64,000 nucleotides of DNA from Thiodiazotropha sp040506975 (GCA_965211775.1 OZ242974.1:2108001-2172000); one strand, 5' to 3'. Shown: positions 27,231-36,811, counted from the first letter of the stretch. The notes: generated from the sequence alone by a model not told the origin. A program made the numbers and translations.

Positions 27231-27740
27231 ACGCTTGCTTGATGCTTGTAATCACTCTGGCTAAGACCCTATCCATCGCCTCTTCCCCCGTCAAGTCAAC
27301 CGTGGAGGCGCTGCCGATTGGTCCATAGATATGAACAACAAGTTTGGGATCAGAGTAAAATTATCTGGCAGCGTATATTGGCAATTGCTAAAGGCCTGGT
27401 TTTAGCCGAAGCGACCGTCCCCTGGACGCTGAACCGGCCATAATTTCGTCAGATCTCCGTTTGCTCGACCATCTCGAGTGCTTTCCATAGACAAACGGGT
27501 CCAGCCCGATCATCGCGATACCTCTTTGCGACCTTTGCTGACATTCATAATCTTCGTCTATATGGCGGAAACCGGCGAGGAGCGGACTTTCTGCCCCTCT
27601 TTCCCACTGGTAGAGCGCACCATATTCTTGTAGACGGATTCCCGCCATTTAGCAGAGAATAAATCGTTTACCCGAATTGTTGTTCCCAGCCTCCCGTGTA
27701 GGCTTTACAGTCGTTCCTTGTTTCTGTACAGGAAAGTCGC
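27231..27740. other. Intergenic region between divergent genes
   Basis: These 510 bp hold no supported ORF. They must include promoters for the leftward VOC-CBS gene and the rightward ATP-grasp operon. AGGAAAG at 27730-27736 is the ribosome-binding site of the latter. A leftward 86-codon ORF has unconvincing composition. Confidence 0.45.
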
Positions 27741-29885
27741 ATGAAAATTGCCGTTATCTACAACCGTGAGTCCCAAAAGGTCATTAACCTTTTTGGCCAG
27801 CCCAATCGCGAAAAATATGGCCTTGCTGCCATTCGTCGTATCGTCGATTCATTGAAGAAAGGCGGCCACCAAGTCCAGGCTTTCGAGGGCGACAAGGATC
27901 TGATAGACAGTCTTGAGGAGTTCATGCCGCGTACTCTGGTTGGCGAGCGCCCTGGTATGGCTTTCAACCTTTCCTATGGAATTCAGGGTCAGGCGCGATA
28001 CACACATGTGCCGGGTATTCTTGAAATGGTCGGTGTGCCCTATGTGGGGTCTGGACCGTTGGCACATTCGCTCGCGCTCGACAAGGTCGTTGCCAAGATG
28101 CTGTTCGTTCAGAACGGTGTGCCGACTCCGGAGTTTGCCGTACTCGATGCTACAGCTTTCGAGATGCCGGAGCTTGAATTCCCCCTGATCGTTAAACCCA
28201 AGAACGAGTCAGTGTCCTTTGGTATCCGCATCGTCAACGACGAGTCAGAACTGCGGGAAGCGGCTGATGTCATTTTTAAAGAGTACGATCAGCCGGTATT
28301 GGCGGAACGATACATAGAGGGGCGCGAAGTCAATATCGGGCTGCTGGGGAATGGCTCAACACTTGAGGTTTTTCAACCCGCTGAGCTGGTATTTGGTGAA
28401 GGTGGGCCGAATATCTATACCGAAGAGGACAAACGGAAACAGTCGGGCCGGGAAGTAGGGGTGCAGTGCCCCGCTAACCTGGACAAGGGAACCGCCGAAC
28501 TGGCTCAGGGAATTGCGCGAAAAGCCTTTAACGTATTGGGATGCTATGACTGTGCCCGGGTTGATATGAGGCTCGACGCCGATGGCAATCTTTACGTGTT
28601 GGAAGTGAACAGTTTGCCCAGTTTGGGAGAGCATGGTTCGTACGTGGCAGCTGCAGATGCCATGGGTTTGGATTTTGCCGGGCTGGTCAATCGCCTGGTC
28701 GAGGTTGCGTCGGCACGTTACTTCGGTACACCGAATCCCCCGGAGCTGGTGCGCACCAGGAAGACGCCTTCTGAGCGCGTGTTCCGTTATCTCACCGAAC
28801 GACGGGACCGGCTGGAGAAGAGCATCGAGCAATGGGTGAGTCTGTCAAGCCATAGCGATGATCCTGTCGGGATTCGGCAAGCTGCGACCAAGATCGCGGA
28901 GTTGATGAAGGAGCTTGCTCTTCAGCCAGTAGACCGATTCACCGATGCTCCCCATGTCTGGACCTGGGAGTCTGCCAAAGGGATGCGGAATGGTACGCTA
29001 TTGGTATGCCATATCGATGTACCATTCAACTCCATAATGGGTGGCGAACATTTTCACCGTGACCCGGAGTGGCTGTATGGCGAGGGTGTCGGCGCTTCTC
29101 GCGGTCCCCTGGTACAGTTGGAGTATGCGCTACGTGCATTGTATGTAGCGCGTAAGCTGAAGGGGATTCCCCTGGGTGTAATGATCTATGCCGACGAGGG
29201 GCGTGATTGCGTGGAGTCGGCAGAGTTCATTGAGCAGGCTGCTGGTGAAGCTAAAGAAGTACTTGTACTGCGACCAGGAAATCTCAACGACAGCATTGTC
29301 ACTGGTCGGCGAGGTCAGCGTCGTTACCGTGCATTCTTCCAGGGCAAGCCCAAAAAGTTGGGCCAGGCAGACAAGCAGAACGAAGTGATGCACCGTGCAC
29401 TTGCTACACTTGAGGATATCTCCCAGCTCACATCACGGAAGAATCGACTGGCCGTTTCAGCTGTGGACATAAGGGCGGAATCCTATCCACGGCTCTTGCC
29501 TCACCGTGTTATAGCAACACTGCAGGCGTCTTTCCCGAACACCCGTGCTGGCGACAAACAGGAACAGGCAGTGCAAGTGGTGTTGGATAAGCAAGCGGTA
29601 GAATTGGCGCTGTTGTCTGATCGACCGGCCATGCCCACGCGCCGAATCAATTCTACCTTGGTAAGCAAGCTAAGAGAGGTCGCCGGAGAATGGGATATCC
29701 CCATTAATGCGGAAACCAGCTTGTGGCCTTCCGTGGCGGGGCTGGTCTCACCCCAGGTACCGGTCGTCTGTGGGTTGGGTCCTGTTGCGAGAGGCCTGTA
29801 CACCGGTCAGGAGGCGGTATCACGCATCAGCTTGGTACAACGCTCGTTGCTGTTGGCTGAGTTTCTTCTTAGTCAAGGCCAATAG
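27741..29885 (+). CDS. ATP-grasp ligase (D-Ala-D-Ala ligase-like) fused to an M20-like peptidase domain
   Basis: The 714-residue protein has two parts. Residues 1-325 are an ATP-grasp ligase of the D-alanine-D-alanine ligase group (YVGSGPLAHSLALDKVVAK, LIVKPKNESVSFGI, RYIEGREVNIGLLG, RVDMRLDADGNLYVLEVNSLPSLGEHGSY). Residues from about 350 to the end resemble M20 metallopeptidases (LLVCHIDVPFNSI matching the H-x-D segment, YGEGVGASRGPL where M20 enzymes usually have DMKGG, YADEGRD for the catalytic Glu); the central metal-binding Asp is missing, so hydrolysis may be lost or altered. It heads an operon with a gamma-glutamyltransferase and an N-formylglutamate amidohydrolase. A role in making or processing a glutamate-containing peptide is inferred. 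Good AGGAAAG ribosome-binding site. Confidence 0.82.
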   Translation: MKIAVIYNRESQKVINLFGQPNREKYGLAAIRRIVDSLKKGGHQVQAFEGDKDLIDSLEEFMPRTLVGERPGMAFNLSYGIQGQARYTHVPGILEMVGVPYVGSGPLAHSLALDKVVAKMLFVQNGVPTPEFAVLDATAFEMPELEFPLIVKPKNESVSFGIRIVNDESELREAADVIFKEYDQPVLAERYIEGREVNIGLLGNGSTLEVFQPAELVFGEGGPNIYTEEDKRKQSGREVGVQCPANLDKGTAELAQGIARKAFNVLGCYDCARVDMRLDADGNLYVLEVNSLPSLGEHGSYVAAADAMGLDFAGLVNRLVEVASARYFGTPNPPELVRTRKTPSERVFRYLTERRDRLEKSIEQWVSLSSHSDDPVGIRQAATKIAELMKELALQPVDRFTDAPHVWTWESAKGMRNGTLLVCHIDVPFNSIMGGEHFHRDPEWLYGEGVGASRGPLVQLEYALRALYVARKLKGIPLGVMIYADEGRDCVESAEFIEQAAGEAKEVLVLRPGNLNDSIVTGRRGQRRYRAFFQGKPKKLGQADKQNEVMHRALATLEDISQLTSRKNRLAVSAVDIRAESYPRLLPHRVIATLQASFPNTRAGDKQEQAVQVVLDKQAVELALLSDRPAMPTRRINSTLVSKLREVAGEWDIPINAETSLWPSVAGLVSPQVPVVCGLGPVARGLYTGQEAVSRISLVQRSLLLAEFLLSQGQ

Positions 29886-29897
29886 GGGAGATCAGCA

Positions 29898-29997
29898 ATG
29901 ACACCCCGAAAGACACGTAGCCCACTGGATACTGACCTGCTCGACCCGAGTGACCATCGAGTTATCCAACCGCAACGCGTAGGGACATCCAAGCTAG
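29898..29997 (+). pseudogene. 5' fragment of the gamma-glutamyltransferase gene
   Basis: ATG 29898, preceded by GGGGAG and 12 bp after the ATP-grasp gene, starts 33 codons (MTPRKTRSPLDTD...) plus one base before the IS1380-like element at 29998. Removing the element and one CTAG joins this in frame to GMVATQHYIA at 31561 onward. It codes for the native N-terminus, which lies before the conserved domain. Confidence 0.8.
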
Positions 29998-30155
29998 CCC
30001 GGATATTTCATCCATTTGCCGATACTGGCACGAGGAGAAGGCCGGGACGAGAAACAGGATGATACCGGCTCCAAACGCCCCGATTTCTGGCTGACAGGCA
30101 CAGCTTCCCCTTACCCCGTTATTTATCAACGTGCCGGGGCAGCACTCATCGCGTG

Positions 30156-31469
30156 CTATCCTGGCTCCAGCCGTTCGGCCACACTGAAGAACAATGCCTG
30201 GTAAGGAAAGACACTGGAGAGCAGGAAGCGGACACGCCGGGTATTGCGTATCACCACCGCACCCACTTTGAGTAGTTTAAGCCGCAGCGTGCCGACCTGG
30301 GTCTTGGCCAGTTCTGTACCCTGTAAGGCCAAGCGGCGAATCGCTTCCATCAACACATAGGCCAGGCTCGACAGCAGCAAGCGAAACTGATTGGTCCACC
30401 AATGATGTGCACTGGTGCGATCAGCAAACAGCCCCAGCTGTTGTTCCTTGATGCGGTTTTCCATCTCGCCCCGCGCACAATAGACGTCGTCGTAAAGGGT
30501 TTGGGCATCGCCGTTGAGGTTGGTGACGACAAATCGGGGATTACGCCCTCGCTCACTCACCTCCAGCTTGGCGATCACCGCGCGTCGACGGCGCCAGCTG
30601 CGTGCACCGTAGCGCAGGCCAAGGAAGACGCGTTGCTTCTGTCCGTTGGCCTTGAAGCATTGCTCGACTGCAGTGAAGTCTTCCTCGATCATCCGTTGCA
30701 GGCGGTGGTTGCGCGCCAGGCCTACGATGTAGCCAATGCCATGGCGTTCACACCAGCGCAGCATGCGGTGACGACAGAAGCCCGAGTCGGCTCTCAGGAT
30801 GATCCGCACCGCCGGCCACGCCTGACGCAAGCGTTTGACCAGCAGGGCGAGGATCGCCCACGCATGTTTCGCCCCGTCGATCTTGCTCGGGCGCAAATAG
30901 CTGACCAGCAGTTGTTCGCCGCAAAACACGTACAACGGGAGAAAGCAGTAGTTATCGTAGTAACCGTGGAAGAAGCGGCCTTCCTGCAGGCCGTGAACCC
31001 GGTCATCGGTGGCGTCGAAGTCCAGGATCAACTCCTCGGGTGGCTCGGCAAACGAGGCGATGAACTGCTCGATCAGGACCTGATGGATCGCGACAGCGGT
31101 TGCCCGATCTGACCGATTCTCCAAGCGACAGAGCGTGGGTGAACTGCCCAGTGCCTGATCCTGTTCCACGGCCGTCTGAAAGGCCAAATCTTGTCGCAGA
31201 CTGTCGTGATCGTTGAGGTCTTCATAGCCCTGGCACAGGGCATAGACCCGCTGGCGTAGTAGAGAAATCTGATCATGTTGCACATAGCGGCCATCGCGTG
31301 GATCAGCGAGAGTGTCATTGACGGCTTCAAGCAATCCCAGCCGTCGGTCCGCTTGTCGTAGCAACAACACGCCGCCATCACTGCTGATATCACCACCGGA
31401 AAAATCCGCTTCAACCTGGCGGCGTTTTACCGCTGGAAAAGCAAAACGACCTTGGGTACATTCTGTCAC
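30156..31469 (-). CDS. IS1380-family transposase (diverged element)
   Basis: The 437-residue DDE transposase is homologous to those of the six 1568-bp copies (FSGGDISSDGGVLLLRQADRR, LILDFDATDDRVHG, RADSGFCRHRMLRWCERHG, ARGEMENRIKEQQLG). GTG 31469 has GAGG eight bases upstream and corresponds to the GTG of the other copies; a TTG 18 bases earlier is less likely. It appears intact. Confidence 0.94.
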   Translation of the reverse strand: MTECTQGRFAFPAVKRRQVEADFSGGDISSDGGVLLLRQADRRLGLLEAVNDTLADPRDGRYVQHDQISLLRQRVYALCQGYEDLNDHDSLRQDLAFQTAVEQDQALGSSPTLCRLENRSDRATAVAIHQVLIEQFIASFAEPPEELILDFDATDDRVHGLQEGRFFHGYYDNYCFLPLYVFCGEQLLVSYLRPSKIDGAKHAWAILALLVKRLRQAWPAVRIILRADSGFCRHRMLRWCERHGIGYIVGLARNHRLQRMIEEDFTAVEQCFKANGQKQRVFLGLRYGARSWRRRRAVIAKLEVSERGRNPRFVVTNLNGDAQTLYDDVYCARGEMENRIKEQQLGLFADRTSAHHWWTNQFRLLLSSLAYVLMEAIRRLALQGTELAKTQVGTLRLKLLKVGAVVIRNTRRVRFLLSSVFPYQALFFSVAERLEPG

Positions 31470-31470
31470 A

Positions 31471-31533
31471 GGCAAAACCTCGTTCAATTTCAGCCTAAGT
31501 AACTGAATTCTATTGAACTACACGGGTTTTACC
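31471..31533 (-). promoter_or_regulatory. Conserved 5' hairpin of the diverged IS1380 element
   Basis: On the minus strand GGTAAAACC (31533-31525) pairs with GGTTTTGCC (31479-31471), with one U-G wobble, just before the GTG start. It is the structural equivalent of the 12-bp stem in the 1568-bp copies although the bases differ, which supports a real function in hiding the transposase start in read-through transcripts. Confidence 0.5.
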
Positions 31534-31563
31534 CTCTTTATTTGTGAAATATTCGGGCTAGGG

Positions 31564-33087
31564 ATGGTGGCTACCCAGCATTACATCGCCACAGAAGCTG
31601 GTGAGGTGATGCTGCGTAGCGGTGGAAATGCCGTGGATGCCGCAGTTTCAGCGGCTTTCGCCCTCGGTGTTGTCGAGCCTGCCGCCTCCGGACTGGGCGG
31701 GCAAACCATGATGCTGCTTCACTTGGACGAAAGTGGACGAAAATTCTGCCTTGACGGGGGCACGCGCGCACCTCATCGTACCCCGCCTGGTGAGTTGGAT
31801 CGTGCTGAACAACTCCGAGGTCACAAGGCGACGACGGTTCCGTCGACTCCGGCAGTGCTGGCCTGGGCATTGCAGCACTACGGTACCAAGTCTTTGGCTG
31901 AAGTTTTGGAGCCGGCTATCGACACAGCTGAGTCGGGCTATCGAATTTCTCCTCTACAGCATTTCCTTACCAAGCGCGAAATCAAGCACCTGAAGGCACA
32001 TTCCGGTGGCGATCTTTTTCTCAGGGGAGGAAAAACCAACTACCCGATTGGCTCTGTATTCAAGCAGCCAGTCCTTGCCAATACCTTGCGTCAACTTGCC
32101 AAGTCGGGCGTCGAAGATTTTTACCAGGGAGAGATTGCCCGTCAGATACACGAGGACATGGAGGCAAACGATGGCCTGATCCGCGATGATGACCTGGCAC
32201 AGATTCCCTGGCCGGTGGAAAGGCGCCCTCTGGCTACCCATTTTGGAAATCAACGGGTGTTTACTTTTGGTCCTCCTGGCGCTGGACGCACGTTGATCGA
32301 GGCCCTGAATCTGCTCGAACAGTTTCCTGTAGAGGCTCGAGACCCAGAGACACCGGAAGGTGCATTGCTGCTGGCCCATGTTATTCGCAAGGCTAATCTG
32401 GATAGGAGTGACAGGCCTGATGACCCAACGCTTTTTGCCCAGGAAGTCGAACTGGGTGAAGACATTACCCATGTGGACTATGCGAAACGCATCGCCGAAA
32501 GAATCAAGTCACGCATCAAGACGCAAGGTGATACCACCCACCTCTCGGTGATGGATAAGGCCGGAAATGCAGTCGCGTTGACGCAGTCTATAGAGCGTGT
32601 GTACGGGTCGTTTTCTGCCTCACCTGAGCTGGGCTTTCTTTACAACAATTACATGAGCGCCTTCGAGTACAAGGACATTACACATCCATACTACCTGCGA
32701 CCCAATGCCGTACCCTGGGCTTCAGTGGCACCGACAATTGTTTTTCAGGGCTCGAAGCCTTGGCTGACACTTGGTTCACCCGGTTCAGAGCGTATCGTTT
32801 CCTCCATCCTGCAAGTGCTGCTGAGACTGGAACAGGGGAGCAGTCCTTTTGATGCAGTGGAAGCACCGCGCATGCATTGCTCCATCAAGGGAAAGGTCTC
32901 GATGGAAGGGACGCGGATGCGTGATGACATTCCTTTATTACTCCAACGACACGGCTTCGATATTGATATTCGCGACCCTTATTCGTTTTACTTAGGGTGT
33001 GTTCAATTGGTTCTCCATGAGAATGACAAATTTCTAGGCGTAGCAGACCCAAGGCGGGATGGTTCAGCGAAAGGACCGAAAGAGTGA
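31564..33087 (+). CDS. Gamma-glutamyltransferase family protein (N-terminus displaced by IS)
   Basis: The main body of a GGT-family Ntn hydrolase. The conserved domain starts GMVATQHYIATEAGEVMLR and SGGNAVDAAVSAAFALGVVEP; the nucleophile is the first Thr of DTTHLSV (codon 32533-32535), where the precursor would self-cleave; TLGSPGSERIVSSILQV is the usual C-terminal hallmark. The IS at 29998-31557 separates the first 33 codons, but translation could restart at ATG 31564, at the very edge of the domain, so the enzyme might still be made. There is no visible signal peptide in the restored N-terminus, so a cytoplasmic enzyme is likely. It overlaps the next gene by four bases (GTGA). Confidence 0.85.
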   Translation: MVATQHYIATEAGEVMLRSGGNAVDAAVSAAFALGVVEPAASGLGGQTMMLLHLDESGRKFCLDGGTRAPHRTPPGELDRAEQLRGHKATTVPSTPAVLAWALQHYGTKSLAEVLEPAIDTAESGYRISPLQHFLTKREIKHLKAHSGGDLFLRGGKTNYPIGSVFKQPVLANTLRQLAKSGVEDFYQGEIARQIHEDMEANDGLIRDDDLAQIPWPVERRPLATHFGNQRVFTFGPPGAGRTLIEALNLLEQFPVEARDPETPEGALLLAHVIRKANLDRSDRPDDPTLFAQEVELGEDITHVDYAKRIAERIKSRIKTQGDTTHLSVMDKAGNAVALTQSIERVYGSFSASPELGFLYNNYMSAFEYKDITHPYYLRPNAVPWASVAPTIVFQGSKPWLTLGSPGSERIVSSILQVLLRLEQGSSPFDAVEAPRMHCSIKGKVSMEGTRMRDDIPLLLQRHGFDIDIRDPYSFYLGCVQLVLHENDKFLGVADPRRDGSAKGPKE

Positions 33088-33773
33088 CCCTCCCGCTAAT
33101 GATTTCCGTTCCGCATGGTGGTCACACAATACCACCCAGACTCCTAGAAAAATGCCTGTTATCCGAAAGGCAGATCATCAAGGATGGCGATGAGTTCGCT
33201 CAGGCCATTTACGCTCCTCTGGAAAGTGAGGTGGCATCCTATATCAGCACCGATATTGCACGGGCAGTGCTAGATATGAATCGTACTGAAGATGACTTAC
33301 GTAGAGATGGTGTGGTGAAGACGCACACGTGCTGGAATGAGCCTATCTGGAAAGAGTCGCTTACTGAGGAAGAAGCCCGGTGGCTGATCGATACTTATCA
33401 TCTCCCCTACCACCAGCGACTGAGTGAACAGGCTAGGCGTACCGACCTGCTTCTCGCTGTCGACTGCCATACCATGGCAGCAAATGGGCCACCGGTTGGT
33501 CCTGACCCTGGCCAGGAGCGTCCGCAGGTGTGCTTGGGAAACGTCAATGGGAAGAGCTGCCCTGATGAGTGGTTGAGCATCATGCAGGATGCTTTCCGAA
33601 AACATTTTTCCGGTGTAGTGACCGTTAACGAGCCCTTTTCCGGAGGCTATATCACTAAGGCGCATGGTAAGGAAATGCCATGGTTGCAGTTGGAGCTTTC
33701 CCGTGGAAATTTTGCTACGCCCTGGGAAAAGTCTAGCCCCAATATTTCACGCATTAAAAAGGCAAAATCCTGA
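33084..33773 (+). CDS. N-formylglutamate amidohydrolase family protein, last 17 codons replaced by IS
   Basis: GTG 33084 overlaps the GGT stop. The 229-residue product has the FGase family segments ISVPHGGHTIPP, VLDMNRTEDDLRRDG, VDCHTMAANGPP and FSGGYITKAHG. IS1380 copy B enters at 33737 after codon 217 plus two bases, so the last 12 residues are IS-encoded. Without the IS and one CTAG the frame continues WVLSSLKHAVESIKLL to TAA 35358-35360, giving a native 234-residue protein. All catalytic-looking motifs precede the break, so activity may persist. Family members hydrolyse N-formyl- or other N-acyl-glutamate; with ATP-grasp and GGT partners the substrate is probably a glutamate derivative (inference). 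Confidence 0.85.
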   Translation: MTLPLMISVPHGGHTIPPRLLEKCLLSERQIIKDGDEFAQAIYAPLESEVASYISTDIARAVLDMNRTEDDLRRDGVVKTHTCWNEPIWKESLTEEEARWLIDTYHLPYHQRLSEQARRTDLLLAVDCHTMAANGPPVGPDPGQERPQVCLGNVNGKSCPDEWLSIMQDAFRKHFSGVVTVNEPFSGGYITKAHGKEMPWLQLELSRGNFATPWEKSSPNISRIKKAKS

Positions 33774-35304
33774 TACTTCGATATAATTCAGTTGCTTACA
33801 CTGTAATCGAAAGGATTTTGCCTGTGACAAACTGTACCCAGACTGCCTTTGATTTTCCAGCCCTAAAACGCCGTAAGGTTCAAGCCGAGTTTTCCGGTGG
33901 CGATATCACCTCGGACGGCGGCGTGTTGCTGCTGCGTGAGATCGACAGGCGTCTGGGATTACTCGAGGCGGTTGATGCGGTCATCCCCGACCCGCGAGAT
34001 CCCCGCTATATTGAACACAGCCAGTTGAGCCTGTTGCGCCAGCGAGTCTATGGGCTCTGCCTGGGTTATGAAGACCTGAACGACCATCAGACACTACGCA
34101 CCGACCCGGCCCTACAGAGCTCGATCGAACGCGAGGAGGTACTGGGCAGCCAGTCGACACTTTGTCGGCTGGAGAACCGGGTCGATCGCCGGGTTGCCGT
34201 TGATGTCCACAACCTACTGCTCGAGCAGTTCATTGCCTCATATAATGCACCACCCGATGAGCTGATCCTGGATTTCGACGCCACGGATGATCCGGTGCAT
34301 GGCCGCCAGGAAGGCCGCTTCTTTCACGGCTACTACGATCACTACTGCTTCCTGCCCCTGTATGTCTTTTGTGGCGATCAACTGCTGGTGAGTTATCTGC
34401 GGCCCAGCCGGATCGATGCGCCCAAGCATGCCTGGGCGATTCTGGCGCTGTTGGTCAAACGCCTGCGCCGGGCTTGGCCTGAAGTGCGTATCATCTTTCG
34501 GGGCGATAGCGGCTTTTGCCGTCACCACATGCTCAGCTGGTGCGAGCGCAACGCTGTGGGCTATATCGTGGGCATCGCCAAGAATGACGCCTTGCTGCGG
34601 TGTATCCGTGAGCCCATGCAGTGGGTTGAGGAACTGGCGAAGCGAACCGGCATGAAGATGCGGGAATTCTTTCAGTTTCACTATGCCGCCAGCACCTGGA
34701 AGACGCGTCGCAAGGTGATCGCCAAACTGGAGGTCACCGACAAGGGGCCAAATCCACGCTTCATCGTCACCAACCTGGCCGGCGACAAACAGCGCCTTTA
34801 CGATGACCTCTACTGCGCCCGTGGTGACATGGAGAACCGAATCAAGGAGCAGCAACTGGGGCTGTTCGCCGATCGCACCAGCGCGCATTACTGGTGGGCC
34901 AATCAGTTTCGTCTACTGCTGTCCAGTCTGGCCTATGTGCTGATGGAGGCCATCCGGCGCCTCGCGCTGAAGGGCACGGAACTGGCGCGTGCACAGATGA
35001 CCACGATCCGGCTCAAACTGTTCAAGATCGGGGCGGTCATCATTCGCAACACGCGACGGATCCGCTTCCTGCTCTCCAGCACCTATCCCTATCAGGCGCT
35101 GTTTTTCCAGGTGGCGGCACGACTCAAGCCGGGATAGCCCGGCAGAGTGCTGCCCCGGCACGTTGATCAACAATGGGGGTAAGGGGGAGTCTGCCCGGAG
35201 GGTGGAGAATCAGGGCTTGATAGAGGTTTGGTTCCCAGTGAGGGCAAACCATCCAAGCTTGGCCATATCACCGGCTAAATTTAAAAACGGATGAAACATG
35301 CGGG
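33737..35304 (+). mobile_element. IS1380-family element, copy B (1568 bp), TSD CTAG
   Basis: Flanked by CTAG at 33733-33736 and 35305-35308. It interrupts the N-formylglutamate amidohydrolase gene 17 codons from its end. It carries a few private SNPs (for example SYNAPP instead of SYDAPP in the transposase). Confidence 0.97.
33824..35137 (+). CDS. IS1380-family transposase (copy B)
   Basis: Intact 437-residue transposase, GTG start with AAAGGA eight bases upstream inside the 5' hairpin. Differs from copy A at three residues that I could see (T for A in GDI-SDGG, N for D in SY-APP, I for M in SR-DAPK). Confidence 0.95.
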   Translation: MTNCTQTAFDFPALKRRKVQAEFSGGDITSDGGVLLLREIDRRLGLLEAVDAVIPDPRDPRYIEHSQLSLLRQRVYGLCLGYEDLNDHQTLRTDPALQSSIEREEVLGSQSTLCRLENRVDRRVAVDVHNLLLEQFIASYNAPPDELILDFDATDDPVHGRQEGRFFHGYYDHYCFLPLYVFCGDQLLVSYLRPSRIDAPKHAWAILALLVKRLRRAWPEVRIIFRGDSGFCRHHMLSWCERNAVGYIVGIAKNDALLRCIREPMQWVEELAKRTGMKMREFFQFHYAASTWKTRRKVIAKLEVTDKGPNPRFIVTNLAGDKQRLYDDLYCARGDMENRIKEQQLGLFADRTSAHYWWANQFRLLLSSLAYVLMEAIRRLALKGTELARAQMTTIRLKLFKIGAVIIRNTRRIRFLLSSTYPYQALFFQVAARLKPG

Positions 35305-35360
35305 CTAGTTGGGTATTATCATCGCTTAAACACGCAGTTGAGAGCATAAAACTGCTATAA

Positions 35361-35658
35361 GCTGTAAGGCTTAAGTCAAGCGAGACGGACGTTTCTGAAA
35401 CATGTGTTGTGGGGTGTCGTTACGATTTCTACAATGTTTCGAGTTGTCTGGCAGCAAATAGCCAATTATTGTATGAGCTCGGTTGCGGTCGCTCAACGCT
35501 ATCCCTTGAACTTCTGCTCCAGGCCGATTCCAGAATTTTCACTTACCGTTAATTGAGATTTTATTCAGACACTACGTCGTGATAAGTAATCTGTAACTGT
35601 GCTTTTATCCATAATGTTCATGATTCACGAAATTCATTCAATAAATCCGGTGCAAGGT
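35361..35658. other. Intergenic region after the FGase gene
   Basis: About 300 bp between the native end of the N-formylglutamate amidohydrolase gene and the end of the leftward apbE gene. No ORF, tRNA or clear terminator was seen. Confidence 0.4.
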
Positions 35659-36669
35659 TTATTGTGAGCCCGCATCTGTAAAGCCATCCGAAGTAATCAT
35701 TTCCCCATCTCCGTCGATGATCACGGCATCGATATCCTCCAGACGATTGACCAGCGCCATTCCCTTTTCCGCGCCAAGCACGAAGACGCTGGTGGATAGG
35801 GCATCGGTGAGGGTTGCGTTGGGGCCGATGATGGTGACGCTCTGCAGGGTTCCGGCGGAGCGTCCGGTTTTGGGGCTGATGATGTGGTGGTAGCGTACAC
35901 CGTCGCGTTCGAAGAAGCGTCCGTAGTCCCCGGAGGTGGAGATGGCATTGTCGACAAGGGGCAGCATGGCGGCCATGCGTTCCTTGTCCCTCGGCGCCTG
36001 GATGCCGATGTGCCAGGGCCGGCCACGGTGGTCGCCCAGCAGGCGGCTGTCTCCACCGGCGCTGATCAGCGCATGCCCGATGCCTCTCTGGCGCAACAGT
36101 TCGATGCCCCGGTCGACGGCGTAGCCTTTTGCGATGCCGCCGAGGTCGATACGCACACCTGGCTTCTCGAACGAGACCGTGCGGTTAGCCGCCACCAGTC
36201 GAATATTGCGATAGTCGATCAGGGGCAGGGTACGGTCGATCGTCGAATCGCTTGGCTTTATTCCCTTGCGATAGTCGTAACGGTGCCCAATGGAGGCGAA
36301 GGTGATATCGAATGCGCCTTCGGTCAGTGCGGAGTATTCGAGGGAGGTTTCGAGCAGGCGGAAAAACTCCTCCGAGATAACCACAGGTTCGCTTGCGGCC
36401 ATACGGTTGACGAGGGCGAGTTCACTTTGCTCGATATAGGGGCTCAGTTTTTTGTCCAGACGTCGAAACTCCTCCATGACGGCTTGAGCCGCCGCCTCGC
36501 CTCGGCTTTTGTCCTGGTGCCATAGCTGGACACTGACTTTGGTGCCCATGATCGCCTCTGCTTTACTGATCCATGCGGCGTGCAGCGGTTGAAACAGAGC
36601 GCAGCAGGAAACCGCTATCAACAGCAGGAGGTGATTATGAATAGTCCACATCATTCTTCCGAATTTCAT
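35659..36669 (-). CDS. apbE: FAD:protein FMN transferase
   Basis: This ApbE-family enzyme has 336 residues and an N-terminal signal peptide (HLLLLIAVSCCALFQPLHA), acting in the periplasm to attach FMN to threonine of target proteins such as Rnf/Nqr subunits. Seen: AIMGTKVSVQLW, LALVNRMAA, GVRIDLGGIAKGYAVDRG, ALISAGGDSRLLG, ISTSGDYGRFFERDGVRYHHI, and ALSTSVFVLGAEKGMALV. No flavinylation target is nearby in the window. Start ATG 36669; a further ATG seven codons in is possible. Confidence 0.94.
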   Translation of the reverse strand: MKFGRMMWTIHNHLLLLIAVSCCALFQPLHAAWISKAEAIMGTKVSVQLWHQDKSRGEAAAQAVMEEFRRLDKKLSPYIEQSELALVNRMAASEPVVISEEFFRLLETSLEYSALTEGAFDITFASIGHRYDYRKGIKPSDSTIDRTLPLIDYRNIRLVAANRTVSFEKPGVRIDLGGIAKGYAVDRGIELLRQRGIGHALISAGGDSRLLGDHRGRPWHIGIQAPRDKERMAAMLPLVDNAISTSGDYGRFFERDGVRYHHIISPKTGRSAGTLQSVTIIGPNATLTDALSTSVFVLGAEKGMALVNRLEDIDAVIIDGDGEMITSDGFTDAGSQ

Positions 36670-36779
36670 CAGAGAAATATTTGCGCTTATTCGCGGTGAT
36701 CGGCGTTCATTTGCGGCTTGTCTTTAACAGTTCATTAGCCATTTGACCAAGGTCTGTTGAGTAAACCAGGGATCATCAA

Positions 36780-36811
36780 CCGCCTGCAAAGGGAAACACT
36801 GTTGCAGGCGG
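36780..36811. terminator. Stable hairpin downstream of the AgmX/ExbBD operon
   Basis: CCGCCTGCAA and TTGCAGGCGG form a perfect 10-bp stem with a 12-base loop, 12 bp after the last gene of the leftward operon. No T-tract follows, so it may be an mRNA 3'-end stabiliser or a weak terminator. Confidence 0.5.

Larger units (their letters stand above)
29998..31557 (-). mobile_element. Diverged IS1380-family element (1560 bp), TSD CTAG
   Basis: The ends are CCCGGATATTTCATCC (left, inward) and CCCGAATATTTCACAA (right, inward), a good inverted repeat related to the ends of the 1568-bp copies. It is flanked by CTAG at 29994-29997 and 31558-31561. It is a distinct but related IS species: the transposase is clearly homologous, yet nucleotide and protein differences run throughout. 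Confidence 0.93.
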
